Source: Rugalucina vietnamica (lineage: Eukaryota; Mollusca; Bivalvia; Lucinida; Lucinidae). From it: a stretch of 64,000 bases of DNA. Where the stretch lies: the NCBI GenBank assembly GCA_964017185.1, contig OZ024874.1, positions 37,486,721 to 37,550,720 of the forward strand, read 5' to 3'. Both the position numbers and the translations under genes were made by a program. This document shows, piece after piece, positions 36,755-49,077 of this stretch. Every line of letters begins with the position of its first letter. The stretch's first letter is position 1. The notes beneath the pieces are model-generated. The model had not been told where the DNA came from. It saw only the letters and a list, made by a program, of their open reading frames with translations, and did no database searches.

Positions 36755-37012
36755 TCTTACAAATATGAAAATTCGTAACTAAGAGATGATGCATAGCTTG
36801 AAAAAAATCCCATGTCCCAGATGGGATTCGAACCCGGACCGCAGGGGTACAAATCCAATACTCTAACCACTGAGCCAAAGAGTCGACTCCCTGACGCAGT
36901 ATGTCAGAGATTGTACATATGATACATTGTATCGAATAGCTGTGCAATTTATAGAAGCTATGCATCATAGATAATCTCAAATGAATGAGTGGTGCGATGG
37001 GACAAAACACAT
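36755..37012 (-). repeat. tRNA-like repeat, copy 2 of the direct duplication
   Basis: About 95% like copy 1 by eye. The tRNA-like part (36888-36809, minus) keeps both pol III boxes. The copies lie between the arms of the 2.8-kb element, so the duplication happened inside it or was carried by it. Confidence 0.7.
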
Positions 37013-37621
37013 GAAACGCGTTTCAGATGTATAAAGCTGTAGGTCTATATCCAAATTCAAAGTATAGTTTCCCGTCACACATGACGTGATATAGTTTCCT
37101 GTCACACATGACCTGACGTTGGCGGATACTTACCCTCTATAAATAAAGTCTTTACTTACTTACTTAATTACTTACTATCTACTGAGCTTCCGAGGCCGGT
37201 TTGAGATGTATGTATTATAGTTTATACCAAAGGTTAAGATGGCACAGTGCAATATTTCTCATAATTATGCTATGGGTTACATCGGTACTGACTTGAAAAT
37301 GGTTTTGACGTATTAATATGTAAATTTTAATAGGCTTAGGTATCAAAACTAATAATTTAATAGATGATGATTAATCATCACTAGCCAAATGTAATGGGCA
37401 GTTTAAATGAGTCAAACCGTGTCTACACGGTTTCCAAAATCTGTGTCTACACAGTTACAAATTTCTCAAAATCCATCTGTCTACATGGTTGCTGACAAAA
37501 AACACACTGGTCTCTACACAGTTGCCCGAGTGAAAATTTCAAACTCTGGTATTTTCTTCCACGACAGTTTCTGTGGGCTATCAGGGCTAGGGATGGTGTT
37601 TCTGAGACTGGGCTAATAGTA

Positions 37622-38217
37622 TACTACTCAAAATTTGATAAGCATCAAAGTATTATTTACCATATGGCACAGTGTCAAACGCCCCGAGTTTGACCCAAAT
37701 TAAATGAAATCCGCAAAGAGCAAGAAGGGCAGCCTCATTTGTTTTTGTTAGAGAATGTCTCGAAGCTACCGACTAAAAGGCATTTGAAACCAGAAATGTC
37801 CTACCGAAGTCCATGGACCAGTTCTTTTAAAATTTGAATTTTGACAAAAACAGTAGTTCTTTTGAAAATTTGGCACAAACATGATCATTACAAGATAGCG
37901 TCTATTCTGCACTGCACACATCTGTTAGAATGCACTTCAGACTGACTTTCATAGAGAAATCAATTTTTAGTCGTATTTTCGTGCTCCTGTGGACTTTTAG
38001 AAAAATGCCATTATTTCAGGACTTTTAGAATAATGCAAAGATGGCTCAGTGGGCTAAAGTAGGACATTTCTTGTAGCCAGAAACTTCAAGGCATTATCTA
38101 AGGAAATGCAAATGAGACCGACATGTTGGCCTTTGGGCATTGTCATAATTTTTTGGTCAAAATCAAGGTGTTTTTTATTGTGTTGTATTTAAAATACTTA
38201 TCAAATTTTGAGTAGTA
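37622..38217. mobile_element. 596-bp TA-flanked MITE nested in the right arm
   Basis: TACTACTCAAAATTTGATAA is a perfect inverted copy of the right end. TA flanks both sides (37620-37621, 38218-38219). Removing it restores the arm sequence, as shown by the left arm (36050-36062 in reverse complement). Probably Tc1/mariner-derived. Confidence 0.9.
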
Positions 38218-38625
38218 TATTTTGAAGAGAATGGTCGATACTTGCTAATTTAAAGACAAAATATCTCTAAAACCCTGCTGATCTCCACTTTGATTACAAA
38301 ATCGGCAATTCACCCACACATCTAGGCCAAATACTTGCTAAAGTGATCAGACTGCGTAAAGGCAATAACAAAATCATAAAATCTAACTTATTCTGAGCAT
38401 GGGGGTGTCTCAGACTGGTCACTGGCATGTAAAATGCCTGGTATTTTAACAAATGAAAGGCTACTTACAATCTCCCAGTTTTTCTGGCCACCATCTTGGT
38501 ATGATCTACACTAGTGCCTAAAAAATCTACACGATATCACGTACATGACACAATTAATTATGCACATTAACTTGAATCCACATGGGCATTCATTCAAAAC
38601 CTGGTTTCATGTGAAGCCCTTTAAA

Positions 38626-38852
38626 TGAGCTGCCGTATAAGAAAACCAGCAACAAGCATAGGTGAAAACAAAGGCGCAGATCATCTGTGCAGTAACTGCA
38701 CAGCTGATCAGCATGTTTGTTTTCGCTGCATGGATAGTACAATCCTTCTTAAATCCGAAATTTCAAGCTTCTAGCCTGCTTTTGTGACTGTTCTGGCCGG
38801 TTTTATGTCAGACCTGGTCAGAACCCAAATGGTTATCTCATGCACAGGCTCA
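38626..38852. mobile_element. TGAGCC MITE, second copy
   Basis: Starts TGAGCTGCCGTATAAGAAAA, contains GGCGCAGATCATCTGTGCAG and TTTCAAGCTTCTAGCCTGC, and ends GGCTCA. The same family as 1012-1190. A partial third copy follows at about 38886-39025. Confidence 0.8.
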
Positions 38853-39025
38853 AATACAAAGGTAGGATAAAATGAGTGTATATAAATGAGCTCTGAAGCA
38901 AGAAAACCGAGTTTTTGCCCAGGCGAAAGCAAAGGCGCAGATCAGCTATGCAGATTTCCCTCTAAGCTGATCACAGCTGCACAGCTGATAAGCACCTTTG
39001 TTTTCGCTATACGGATAGTGTTTCA

Positions 39026-39284
39026 TATTTAGGGTACAGACTATGATAACTTTCAAGAAAGTTCAATAGTATGTTTTGAAATACATATGTATATCATAGA
39101 TTTTCTCATCCTGATTATAATGGAATTATATGGAATATTTTAGGACATATGGTTAAGATCATTTCAAAAACTGAAGAGGCTTGAATATTGTAATCGCTCT
39201 CTGAACATTACAAAAACTTTCTTATGCAATATACAGAGATTTTTTTCAACCGTAAAAAATATCAGCAATGTTTTCATAGTTTTT
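39026..39284. other. intron sequence, no gene; partial palindromic-MITE flank
   Basis: AT-rich sequence. TTATGCAATATACAGAGATT at about 39222 resembles the outer flank of the palindromic MITE family (31434), but the palindrome itself is absent. Confidence 0.4.
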
Positions 39285-39799
39285 AGCTCACCTGAGCCGA
39301 AGGCTCACAGGTGAGGTTATAGGATAGGGAGGCACCCGGCGTCCGTCCGTAGGCGTCGTCGTCGTCCACCATTTTCAAAGATCTTCTTCTCTGAAACCGC
39401 TTGGCCTATCAAAGCCAAATTTTATGTGAAGCATCAATAGGAAGGGGAATTAATGTGTATATAAGAAATCCAGGTCACATGACCAAGATGGCCGCCATGC
39501 CCATATATGGTAAAAACCCTTCAAAATCTTCTTCTCCAGAACCAGTTCAACGAAACTTGGCATGAAGCATCGATGGCTCAAGCACTACAATGTGTATATA
39601 AATCGTGACCCTGTGATGACCTTGACCTATTTTATGGCAAGGTCAACATAGGTCGCCAATGCATTTGAATGGGGAAAAATTTTAAAATGTCATTTAAAGT
39701 GAAAATCTTGCAGGAAATGGGCAGTAGGACTGAATATTGATGATTCTGAAAAAAAAAAATGACCCCAGGGGCTCATCTGCCCCCACCCCAGGGCAATAT

Positions 39800-42406
39800 T
39801 GCAAGGTCACAGGGGTCAAGGTCACTGGACTAGGTCACCAGACCTTCACCACTATAAACCAGGCTGACAATAGGGGGTTACGGGAGTGAGTTATAGACGG
39901 GTGCTTGCTATCGTGTAATTGACCAGTAACTTCCGGCTTTCCTGTTCATTGCTGTTTCCTGATCATTGCTTTCCTGATCATCGCTTACTTTCACCATATA
40001 CATCACGATGGACCGAGCTTGGGCTGAACGATACAGTTCTACTTGTGATATATGATTGACATGACATTTAATTCGATCGACATGACCATTAATTGGGCTG
40101 ACATGACTCTTGATTAATTGAATGGAGAGACTTTTGAGGAGGAAGGATAATGAAGGCAGTTTCTACTTAAAAATAAAATTGTATTCTTTTATTTTATAAA
40201 CACTTAATGCTCAAATTTCACCCGTAAAGGGTTATATATATATATGATTCTTTCCCCTCTTAAGCTGCGCCATAGTCCATAGAATAGCTCCCCTCGCGTC
40301 GCGCCTTGATTCGCATAACCATAGATAGTTCTGTCTGCTTCTGGGTCAAGGTCAATTCAGGTCGTGGCAAGGTCAAGGTCAAATGAGACAATCCAGCTCT
40401 TCTATGAAGCATAACTTCATAATACGAAGAGATGAACAGCCTCATTCTCGTACATTATGTATTTAATGTAATCCTTAAGTATGATCAATATTACTTAAAC
40501 ATTCTTAAAAGTATGTAATTATTACTTTAAATAGCATTTATTACTCTGCGTGTTCTGAGCACAGCATTACTTATGAATAAACCTTACAGAATTTGATTTG
40601 CTTGGTTACAAGAGCATGGAATGGCTGTATTTAATATTTCAAAACTGAGACAATAAATATTCAGGGGCATCGTATTAGCATAACTAACACGTTGATAAGG
40701 GAGCACTAGCATAACTAGCACATAATAATGGAGTACTAGCATAAACTAGCACATTATAAGGGAGTACTAGCATAAACTAGCACATATCTAGGAAGTTCTA
40801 ACATAACCAGAACTTAGGCATTACAACAGAAATGTAACCAAGCCTATATGTTAAATGCTTAATTGCCAATTAACTATTAAACTTTAGCTTCAAATGTATA
40901 AACGGTCTCTTTAAAATTCATTTAAGAAAAGCCTTAATTAAAAATCATGGTAATTATCCATATTTAAACAGTAATAAACTTTAAACTCGAAACAAAACAA
41001 GAAAGGATAGCATTATCTTTAGTCCTCTCAGGCTCTTTTGGGTTGTCACTGTATACACATATCACGATTCAGGTCGATGTCTATAAATAGCTCCAGGTGA
41101 TCTCCAAATACGTAGGGGAAGCCCTCACGTGGTAACTTCATCTATTCATAGTACTGTATTCATACGCGGTGTCGCCCAAGGTCAGCTAAGGGTCATTGCA
41201 CCATCACAGTATTGGAAGAGCCTGAAAGTCTAAGATCAAAAACAAGAAAACATTTCAAATTAACAAGAACAAGATAAATCAAACCCTGAACTCTTCAGAA
41301 TAACAACTGTATCCACACATCAACAGCCATCCTTACTTCTTAGCTCTGCCGTAGCCTAGAATAAAAATATAGTCCTGAACCACGAAATCTAGTTACACTA
41401 TTTAAATTCAGAAGCCGACTTTTGCGAGAGTGCCTCTGCTCCAGGGGATGCGGTCGTTTAAATATGGGGGGCCGGGCCACGCTGTACGAACCTGTTGGAT
41501 TTCTGTGGGCCATGTGACCAGTGTTTTCCTCGCTCTTGTACAATTCTGTAGGATTTATGCAAATTCAGCGTGGGTAATTTAAATATAACAGCATTGTGAC
41601 AAAATGAGAAAGGTGAGATTCTCCTCTCGCCTACTTCACCTGTAACAATATATGAATGGAATCGCGATTCAAATCACCTGCAAATAAGGAAAACTATTTA
41701 TTAGTAAGATTTTCAGAGTTTAAATGTCCGTTCAGAGACATAAAGCTGTCGTTCTTCTTGTCTTATCGGCAACTTCGCCACCTTAGTGGAACAGCCAAAT
41801 TTCGGATTACCTCGGTTCTGGCTATTTCAGTTGTTGTAAAACACGAAAATGGAGAACTCCCGCCACTTGTCAAAAGTTTGTCATCTTTCTGCAGCCTGCA
41901 AGCATAGTTAGCATACAAATTGGATACAATTTAGCAAGAAAGGATGCTTTTCAACTTTAGCTAGAGGTAATTCCACATTAACTTGTCGCGATGTCTAGTT
42001 ATACAACTCGTCTGTCAAACGTCATAAGTTTTCGTGGGCCCACATGTGAACTGTCAACAAACTGTCAGTTTTATCGTCACTCGAGCAATCTTACTGTCTC
42101 TGTAATGATTACCATTATACGCATCAATCACCATTGTTGCTACCAATCAATCATCATCACCCTGATCACTCACCATCATCCACATCAATCATCATAATCG
42201 TCATCATTATTGGGGCTTACAGCGCATGCGGGTGGGTGGGGAATAAATGGTATTGTATAACTCATTGACCTAACCATATAAGCATGAATCATAACCATAT
42301 CTTCATATCGGAATAATAAGATAACCGGACCGAGGCTACGACTGTGCGATACATAACGGGTGTTGTTTCGGCTTTAGAATTATATGAAATTTAGGTGTTA
42401 CCCCTA
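39800..42406. mobile_element. 2.6-kb insertion at an AATAT site
   Basis: CAATAT is present on both sides (39794-39799, 42407-42412) and type A sequence continues across (ggggcaatatacctgtac, as at 42859). The ends are only weakly inverted (GCAAGGTCAC and, in reverse complement, GTAGGGGTAAC). The interior has a 31-bp minisatellite and CATC-rich sequence at 42110-42210. No recognisable protein. Confidence 0.6.
40670..40800. repeat. minisatellite, about 31-bp unit, four copies
   Basis: GGAGYACTAGCATAAACTAG recurs about every 30-31 bp, with a degraded first and last unit. Confidence 0.85.
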
Positions 42407-44292
42407 CAATATACCTGTACATTACCATAATATTCAAACATCATCTCCTCTGAAACCGCTTGGCCAATCAAAGCCAAATTTTATGTGAAGCATCAATAGG
42501 AAGGGGAAACCAATATGTAAATAAGAAATCCAGGTCACATGACCAAGATGGCCGCCATGCCCATATATGGTAAAAACCCTTCAAAAATCTTCTTCTCCAG
42601 AACCGATGGACCGATTTCAACAAAACTTGGCATGAAGCATCGATGGCTCAAGCACTACAATGTATATATAAATCGTGACCCTGTGATGACCTTGACCTTC
42701 TTTACGGCAAGGTCAACATAGGTCTCCAATGCATTTGAATGGGGAAAAATCTTTAAAATGTCATTTAAAGTGAAAATCTTGCAGAAAATGGGCAGTAGGA
42801 CTGAATATTGATGATTCTGAAAAATTTTGACCCCAGGGGCTCATCTGCCCCCACCCCGGGGCAATATACCTGTACATTACCATCATATTCAAACATCATC
42901 TCCTCTGAAACGGCTTGGCCAATCAATGAAGCATCAATAGGAAGGGGGAACCAATGTGTAAATAAGAAATCCAGGTCACATGACCAAGATGGCCGCCATG
43001 CCCATATATGGTAAAAACCCTTCAAAAATCTTCTTCTCCAGAACCGGTGGACAAATTTCAACAAAACTTGGCATGAAGCATTGATGGCTCAAGCACTACA
43101 ATGTATATATAAATCATGACCCTGTGATGACCTTGACCTTTTTTACAGCAAGGTCAACATAGGTCACCAATGCATTTGAATGGGGAGAACTTTAAAAATG
43201 TCATATAAAGTGAAAGTCTTACAGGAAATGGGCAGTAGGACTGAATATTAATGATTCTAAAAAAAAAATGGACCCCAGGGGCCCATCTTCCCCCACCCCG
43301 GGGCATTATACATGTAAATTACCATAATATTCAAATATCTTCTCCTCTGAAACCACTAGGCAAATCAAATCCAAATTTTATGTAAAGTGTCTATAGAATT
43401 GGAGAATCAATATGTGTATAATTAATCTAGTTCACATTACCAAGATGGCCGCCATGCCAATAATGGTAGAAAACCTTCAAAAATCTTCTTCTCCAGAACC
43501 GGTGGACAGATTTCTACAAAACTTGGCATAAAGTATATATGGCTCAAGCACTACAATGTGTATATAAATCATGACACTGTGGTGACCTTGATCTATTTTA
43601 CGACAAGGTCAACATAGGTTGCTAATGCATTTGAATGGGGAAAACTTTTAAAAAGTCATTTGAGGTGAAAATCTTGCAGGAAATGGGCAGAAGGATTAAA
43701 TATTAATGATTCTGAAAAAAAAAACAAACGGACCCAAGGGCTCATATGCCCCCACCCTGGGGCAATATACATGTATAATACCATAATATTCAAACTTCTT
43801 CTCCTCTGAAACCACTTGGCCAATTAAAGCCAAATTTTATCTGAAGCATCTATAGGATGGGGGAACCAATGTGTTTATTAATAATCTAGGTCACATTACC
43901 AAGATGGCCGCCATGCCCATATAAATCTTTTTCTCCGAACCATTTTACAAATTTCCATGAACTTTGGAGTGAAGCATCGATGGCTTAAGTACTACAATGT
44001 ATATCTAAATCATGACCTGTGACAACCTTGACCCAGTTTATGGCAAGGTCAATATGGGTTGCCCATGAATTTGAATTGGAAAAACTGTTAAAATGTCATT
44101 TGAAGGGAAAAGCCAGCAGGAAATTGGCAAATGGACAGAATATTAATTATTCTGAAAAAAGAAAATGGCCCTAGGGCTTCATCTGCCCTTACACTGGGGT
44201 TAAATACCATTAGATTAAAACATGTTTATTGGTACACGTATATGCAGCAGATCTCAGGTGAGCGTTTACAGGACCATTGGTCCTCTGGTTTT

Positions 44293-44376
44293 ATTTTTGC
44301 TCAAAGCATTGATTAGGACTGCGTCGCTGAGGCGGTTCTAATGAGTACTCAGAATCTATGTTTTGGAACAAAAATA
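44293..44376. mobile_element. palindromic MITE core, copy 4 (diverged)
   Basis: ATTTTTGCTCAAAGCATTGA at the left and TCTATGTTTTGGAACAAAAAT at the right surround CTGCGTCGCTGAGGCGGTTC. It starts 4 bp after a type A element ends. Confidence 0.75.
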
Positions 44377-45312
44377 AGAGAAATATGTTTAACCCTGCAT
44401 ACCCCAGTTTTGCTATACAAAAATGGGGTATAAGGGGTTTATATTACATGGAATTGTTAGCCTGATTAGCCTATAGATCTGTGTCTATGCTGACTTGATT
44501 TTTAGCTCACCTGAGCCGAAGGCTCACAGGTGAGCTTATAGTATACCCATGCTCCGGCGTCCGTCCGTCGTCGTCCGTCCGTCCGTCGTCCACCATTTTC
44601 AAAGATCTTCTTCTCTGAAACGGCTTGGCCAATCAAAGCCAAATTTTATATGAAGCATCTATAAGAAGGGGGAACCAATGTGTATATAAGAAATCCAGGT
44701 CACATGACCAAGATGGCCGCCATGCCCATATATGGTAAAAACCCTTCAAAAATCTTCTCCAGAACCAGTGGAGCGATTTCAAAGAAACTTGGCATGAAGC
44801 ATTGATGGCTCAAGCAGTTCAATGTATATATAAATCATGACCCTGTGATGACCATGACATATTTTACGGCAAGGTCAACATAGGTCGCCAATGCATATGA
44901 ATGGGGAAAACTTTTAAAATGTCATTTAAAGTGAAAGTCTTGCAAGAAATGGGCATTAGGACTGAATATTAATGATTCTGAAAAAATTGGACCCCAGGGG
45001 CTCATTTGCCCCCACCCTGGGGCATAACACATGTATATTACCATAATATTCAAACATCTTCTCCTCTGAAACCGCTTGGCCAATGAAAGCCAAATTTTAT
45101 ATGAAGCATCTATAGGAAGGGGGAACCAATGTGTATATAAGAAATCCAGGTCACATGACCAAGATGGCCGCCATGCCCATATATGGTAAAAACCCTTCAA
45201 AAATCTTCTTCTCTGGAATAGGTTGACCAATTTCAAAGAAACTTGGCATGAAGCCCCAGGGGCTCATTTGCCCCCACCCTGGGGTATAATACATGTATAT
45301 TACCATAATATT

Positions 45313-47444
45313 GCAACGGGACCACCTGGTCGAGTGTATACTCTCTTTATATCGTTGTCAGGATAGGTGACCAGTCACAATTGAATTCACTAGGAATTCT
45401 ATGTGGATCCGACCTGGGCTGATAGCTCTGCTATTTGGGAGAGAAATGACACCGAGCCATTCTTTAGTTTTCTTAATTTATTCCATATTTCCCTTAACAA
45501 TTAAGTAGATGGTTGAATCATGGAGACATGTTACAAATAAAATAAACGATTGACGTAATCGATTACTGTTATTAGGGATACACCGTAAACTTTACTTTAC
45601 ATACAAAAGCCTTATTACACAGAAATGTATTCTCAGATTTACAATTAAATATAGTTGCAGTCATACAGTAAATGAATAGAATTGACTTGATACTTGAACA
45701 TAGTTGCAAAACATGTTGAGAAAGTTGTATAACGTACGTAGTCTCTTACTCCTTAGCTTACGGACTAAACCTCAACAATTGACGTTATACAACTCAGCAT
45801 CCTAAATAAGCAATCATACTAAATAATACGTAATAATTGTGCTTCAGAATACAGATAAGTTTCCTTCCAATTCAATTAAACACTCGAAAATATTCATATG
45901 GAAATTAACTTAACTTAACACTTTTATAGAATGACAGTAACCAAATTCTCATGTTCAGTATTATGTTGCCGAAGTAGGGAAAATCACCACTATCCCCAAC
46001 CAACCCAGTTTAATGTCATCACTGAGTCCATTCTAGCACGCTTGTAAGACTCCCAACACAACAGTCTGTTGGCATACTGTCTGTATCTGCCAGGGTGAAT
46101 GTCCCCTACGTAGGCTGAATACGGAATGCTTAATTGTCTATATAAAATGACACCTAACTAACAACAGGCAACGCCAACCAACATTCATACAGCCAGGCGT
46201 GTACCAAGGCGCGCCTGGGTCTCCTAGGTTGGCGTCTTAGTTAACGTAGTCAATGTTGCATTATTTTACGACTTTCGTAATCTTGAGCATTATTTCTAAC
46301 AAAGATCAATTAATACTTTAAACATATACATGTGATGCAATATAATGATAAATCAAGTGTTCGTTTTGTTATCTTAGTTTTCGTATTAAAAAGAAGAATT
46401 ATCCAAGCTATGCTAAGCTAAATTTGTCTAATTAATGCATCGGACTCATAACACTTAAATCTGAATTGTGTTTACAGTTTCGTAGCTAATACTATTGACA
46501 GTTTGCAAATCATCATCAACACGCTTTAGATAAGCCAACAGCACTATAACAAACCAAACTGTCAATGCATTTGTGCTATGCCCGGGTCTACGCCTGGGTC
46601 TACGCCAGAGTCTACGCCTAGGTCTACGCCTAGGTCTACGCCAGAGTCTACGTCTTACTTGGCTGATCGAAGCGTGTAGCGTGGCGCAACCGTTTTGAAC
46701 ACTTAGCATGGCAAATAATCTAAATATAAATTATGATAAGAAATAATCATTAGTAAACTTGTGCCAAGTTCGCCTAGGAATTATTTATTTGTATGGTAAA
46801 TATCAAAGGGAGTAAAGTTTCCATCCCGGGACCCACCCAAAATGAGAGAACCTCATGCGCCAAGATCGACACCTAGTTGAAACATATACCGCCTACAAAC
46901 TCGTAAGTTTGTGCACCAAGGCGTACCAACAACGATCTAGGCGCAGACGCCTCAGCATTTCAGGTGGAGACCCTTCAGCGTGAGTTGCCAGCCAATTCGC
47001 AACTGCCGCACTGCGCCTAGGATTTCCTATTTATACCCACGACCAAACAAGTGCCTCGCGCAGTGACGTCAGAAATGCTGTTGTCAAAATAACGTTCGGA
47101 ACACTCGGATATCTACTTTCAACGCGGCTATAATGCGGCGAATGACAGCTGAGAATTCGAGTTTTGGAACGGGAATCGATGCGAAATACAGCCACAATAC
47201 ATGATTGAACGGAATAAGAATGGTATGCTTAGATTATTTAGAGTATGCTTGATTTATTCTAACTGTCAATAACGGATGTCATCGCGTATTTACTTGGGAA
47301 AACCGATTCGAAGTTGGCACATATTTGGTTCGGCCCTGGTTTGTTTCAGGTTCCGTTTTGATACTTGTAAATAAATAAAATACACAGGCTTCTAAAATAA
47401 TGGTGTATCCATAAGAATTACAGAAAAATAGCCAGTGCCGTTAC
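45313..47444. mobile_element. 2.1-kb insertion with AATATT target duplication
   Basis: AATATT flanks both ends (45307-45312, 47445-47450), and the monomer joins correctly (ccataatattcaaacatc). The short ends GCAACGGGAC and (reverse complement) GTAACGGCAC match at 8 of 10 positions. No transposase was recognised. It contains a 12-bp minisatellite at 46580-46655. Confidence 0.7.
46580..46655. repeat. minisatellite, 12-bp unit (GTCTACGCCTGG / CAGA variants)
   Basis: About six head-to-tail GTCTACGCC units with alternating TGG, AGA and TAG endings. A small arginine-rich reading frame on the minus strand (46455-46709) is a product of this repeat. Confidence 0.85.
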
Positions 47445-48470
47445 AATATTCAAACATCTTCTCCTCTGAAACTGCTTGGCCAATCAAAGTCAAATTTTAT
47501 ATATAGCATCTATAGAATAGGGGAATCAATGTATATATAAATAATCTAGGTCACTTGACCAAGATGGCTGCCATGCCCATATATGGTAAAACCCTTGAAA
47601 AATCTTCTCTGGAACGGGTTGACCGATTTCAAAGAAACTTGGCATGAAGCATGGATGGCTAAAGTCCTACAATGTATATATAAATCATGACCCTGTGATG
47701 ACCTTGACCTATTTTACGACAAGGTCAACATGGGTCGCCAATGCATTTGAATGGGGAAAACTTTTAAAAAGTCATTTGAGGTGAAAATCTTGCAAGAAAT
47801 GGGTAGTAGGACTGAATATTAATGATTCTGAAAAAAAATTGACCTAAGGGCTCATATGCCCCACCCCGGGGCAATATACATGTATATTACCATAATATTC
47901 AAACATCTCCTCTGACACCAATTGGCCAATTAAAACCAAATTTCATGTGAAGCATCTATAGGATGAGGGAACCAATGTATATATTAATAATCTAGGTCAC
48001 ATGACCAAGATGGCTGCCATGCCCATATATGGTAAAAACCCTTCAAAAATCTTCATCTCTGAAACCAATGGACTGATTTCAATGAAACTTTGTGTGAAGC
48101 ATTGATGGCTAAAGTACTACAATGTATATACAAATCATGACCCTGTGATGACCTTGACCCAGTTTATGGCAAGTTCAACATAGGTTGCCTATGCATTTGA
48201 ATGGGGAAAACTGTTAAAATGCCATTTGAAGGGGAATTAAAACCAGCGGGAAATTGGCAAATGGACAGAATATTCATTATTCTGTAAAAAGAAAATGGCC
48301 AAAGGGCCTCATCTGCCCCTGCACTGGGGTTAAATACCATAATAGTCAAACATGTTTATTGGTATATGCAGCAGATGTCAGGTGAGCGTTTACAGGACCA
48401 TTGGTCCTCTGGTTTAAGTTGTTAAAAAAAACTGAAATTTTCAGTAGAAAAAATTCGATATTTTTCTTAT

Positions 48471-48566
48471 TTTTGTTCAAAACATAGATTGTGGGTACAC
48501 GTTAGAACCGCCTCCCCGAGACGGTTCTAACGAGTACCCACAATCTATGTTTTGGAGCAAAAATAG
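48471..48566. mobile_element. palindromic MITE core, copy 5 (best preserved)
   Basis: TTTTGTTCAAAACATAGATT and its complement near 48556 bound a hairpin with centre ACCGCCTCCCCGAGACGGTT. It is followed by TATACCCC and by CATGTTTTCATGATG, the presumed outer end. Confidence 0.85.
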
Positions 48567-48819
48567 GTATACCCCTGTATACCCCAGTTTTACTATATAA
48601 AAGTGGGGTTTAAGGGGGTATTCATTGCACGGACATGTTTTCATGATGGGTACCCTGTAGTGTCCTTCAGCAAGACACATTTACACTCTAAAGTAGTGGT
48701 AATTCCTGGGAAGCAGTGCTTCTCTACAGACATATCTGTAAGAGTGTTGATTGAGATGTTAAACAACAAATCCTCCACTCTTACATGTATCCCTTCTATT
48801 ACTTTCAGGAAATGATAAA

Positions 48820-49056
48820 TGAGTTGCCTCATGGGAAAACGAACAATGTGGTTTCGGAACAGGTCCGACACAAACCGGGCTGTACAAGCACAGAAGATGG
48901 CTAGAAGCTTGAAATTTTGGAGTTAAGTAAAGGAGGAATTGTACTATCCAAGTAGCGAAAACAAAGGCGCTGATCAGCTTCGCGGTTACCGGGAAGCTGA
49001 TCTGCGTCTTTGTTTTCGCCTATGCAGATCGTTGGTTTTCCCCATGAGGCGGCTCA
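48820..49056. mobile_element. TGAGCC MITE, third copy (inverted)
   Basis: TGAGTTGCCTCATGGGAAAA and, reverse complemented, TGAGCCGCCTCATGGGGAAA form the ends. The internal GCGCTGATCAGC and GCAGATC-type blocks match the other copies in opposite orientation. Confidence 0.85.
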
Positions 49057-49077
49057 AATGTAAGCTTTAAGCTTTTT

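Larger units (their letters stand above)
35721..38550. mobile_element. 2.8-kb inverted-repeat element starting 24 bp after an exon
   Basis: TGTCATGTACGTGATATCGT at the left is repeated in reverse complement at the right end. The arms extend about 550 bp and include GTGTAGATTATACCAAGATG, GGTGAATTGCCGATTTTGTA and GTGTAGACACGG-type blocks (36045-36270 against 37405-37620). The mirror ORFs at 36048-36251 (minus) and 37407-37616 (plus) are arm shadows. The right arm is split by the MITE at 37622. No clear target duplication and no transposase. Confidence 0.8.
39285..44288 (+). mobile_element. type A hairpin-ended element with five or so monomers, split by a 2.6-kb insertion
   Basis: Head at 39285, complete tail (CTCAGGTGAGCGTTTACAGG, hairpin, CTGG) ending at 44288. 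Monomers begin near 39375, 42445, 42900, 43345 and 43800 (CTCTGAAACCGCTTGGCCAA and variants). The period is about 455 bp, shorter than the roughly 640-bp form in other copies. The insertion at 39800-42406 interrupts the first monomer. Confidence 0.85.
44504..48412 (+). mobile_element. type A hairpin-ended element split by a 2.1-kb insertion
   Basis: Head hairpin at 44504 followed by CGTCCGTCCGTC spacers. Monomers begin near 44600, 45055, 47455 and 47905. The complete tail ends at 48412 (TTGGTCCTCTGG). The insertion at 45313-47444 sits at an AATATT in the monomer. Confidence 0.85.

Noticed and set aside
46455-46709. Arginine-rich 84-codon ORF (RRRPRRRLWRRP)
   Set aside because: Produced by a 12-bp minisatellite in one frame.
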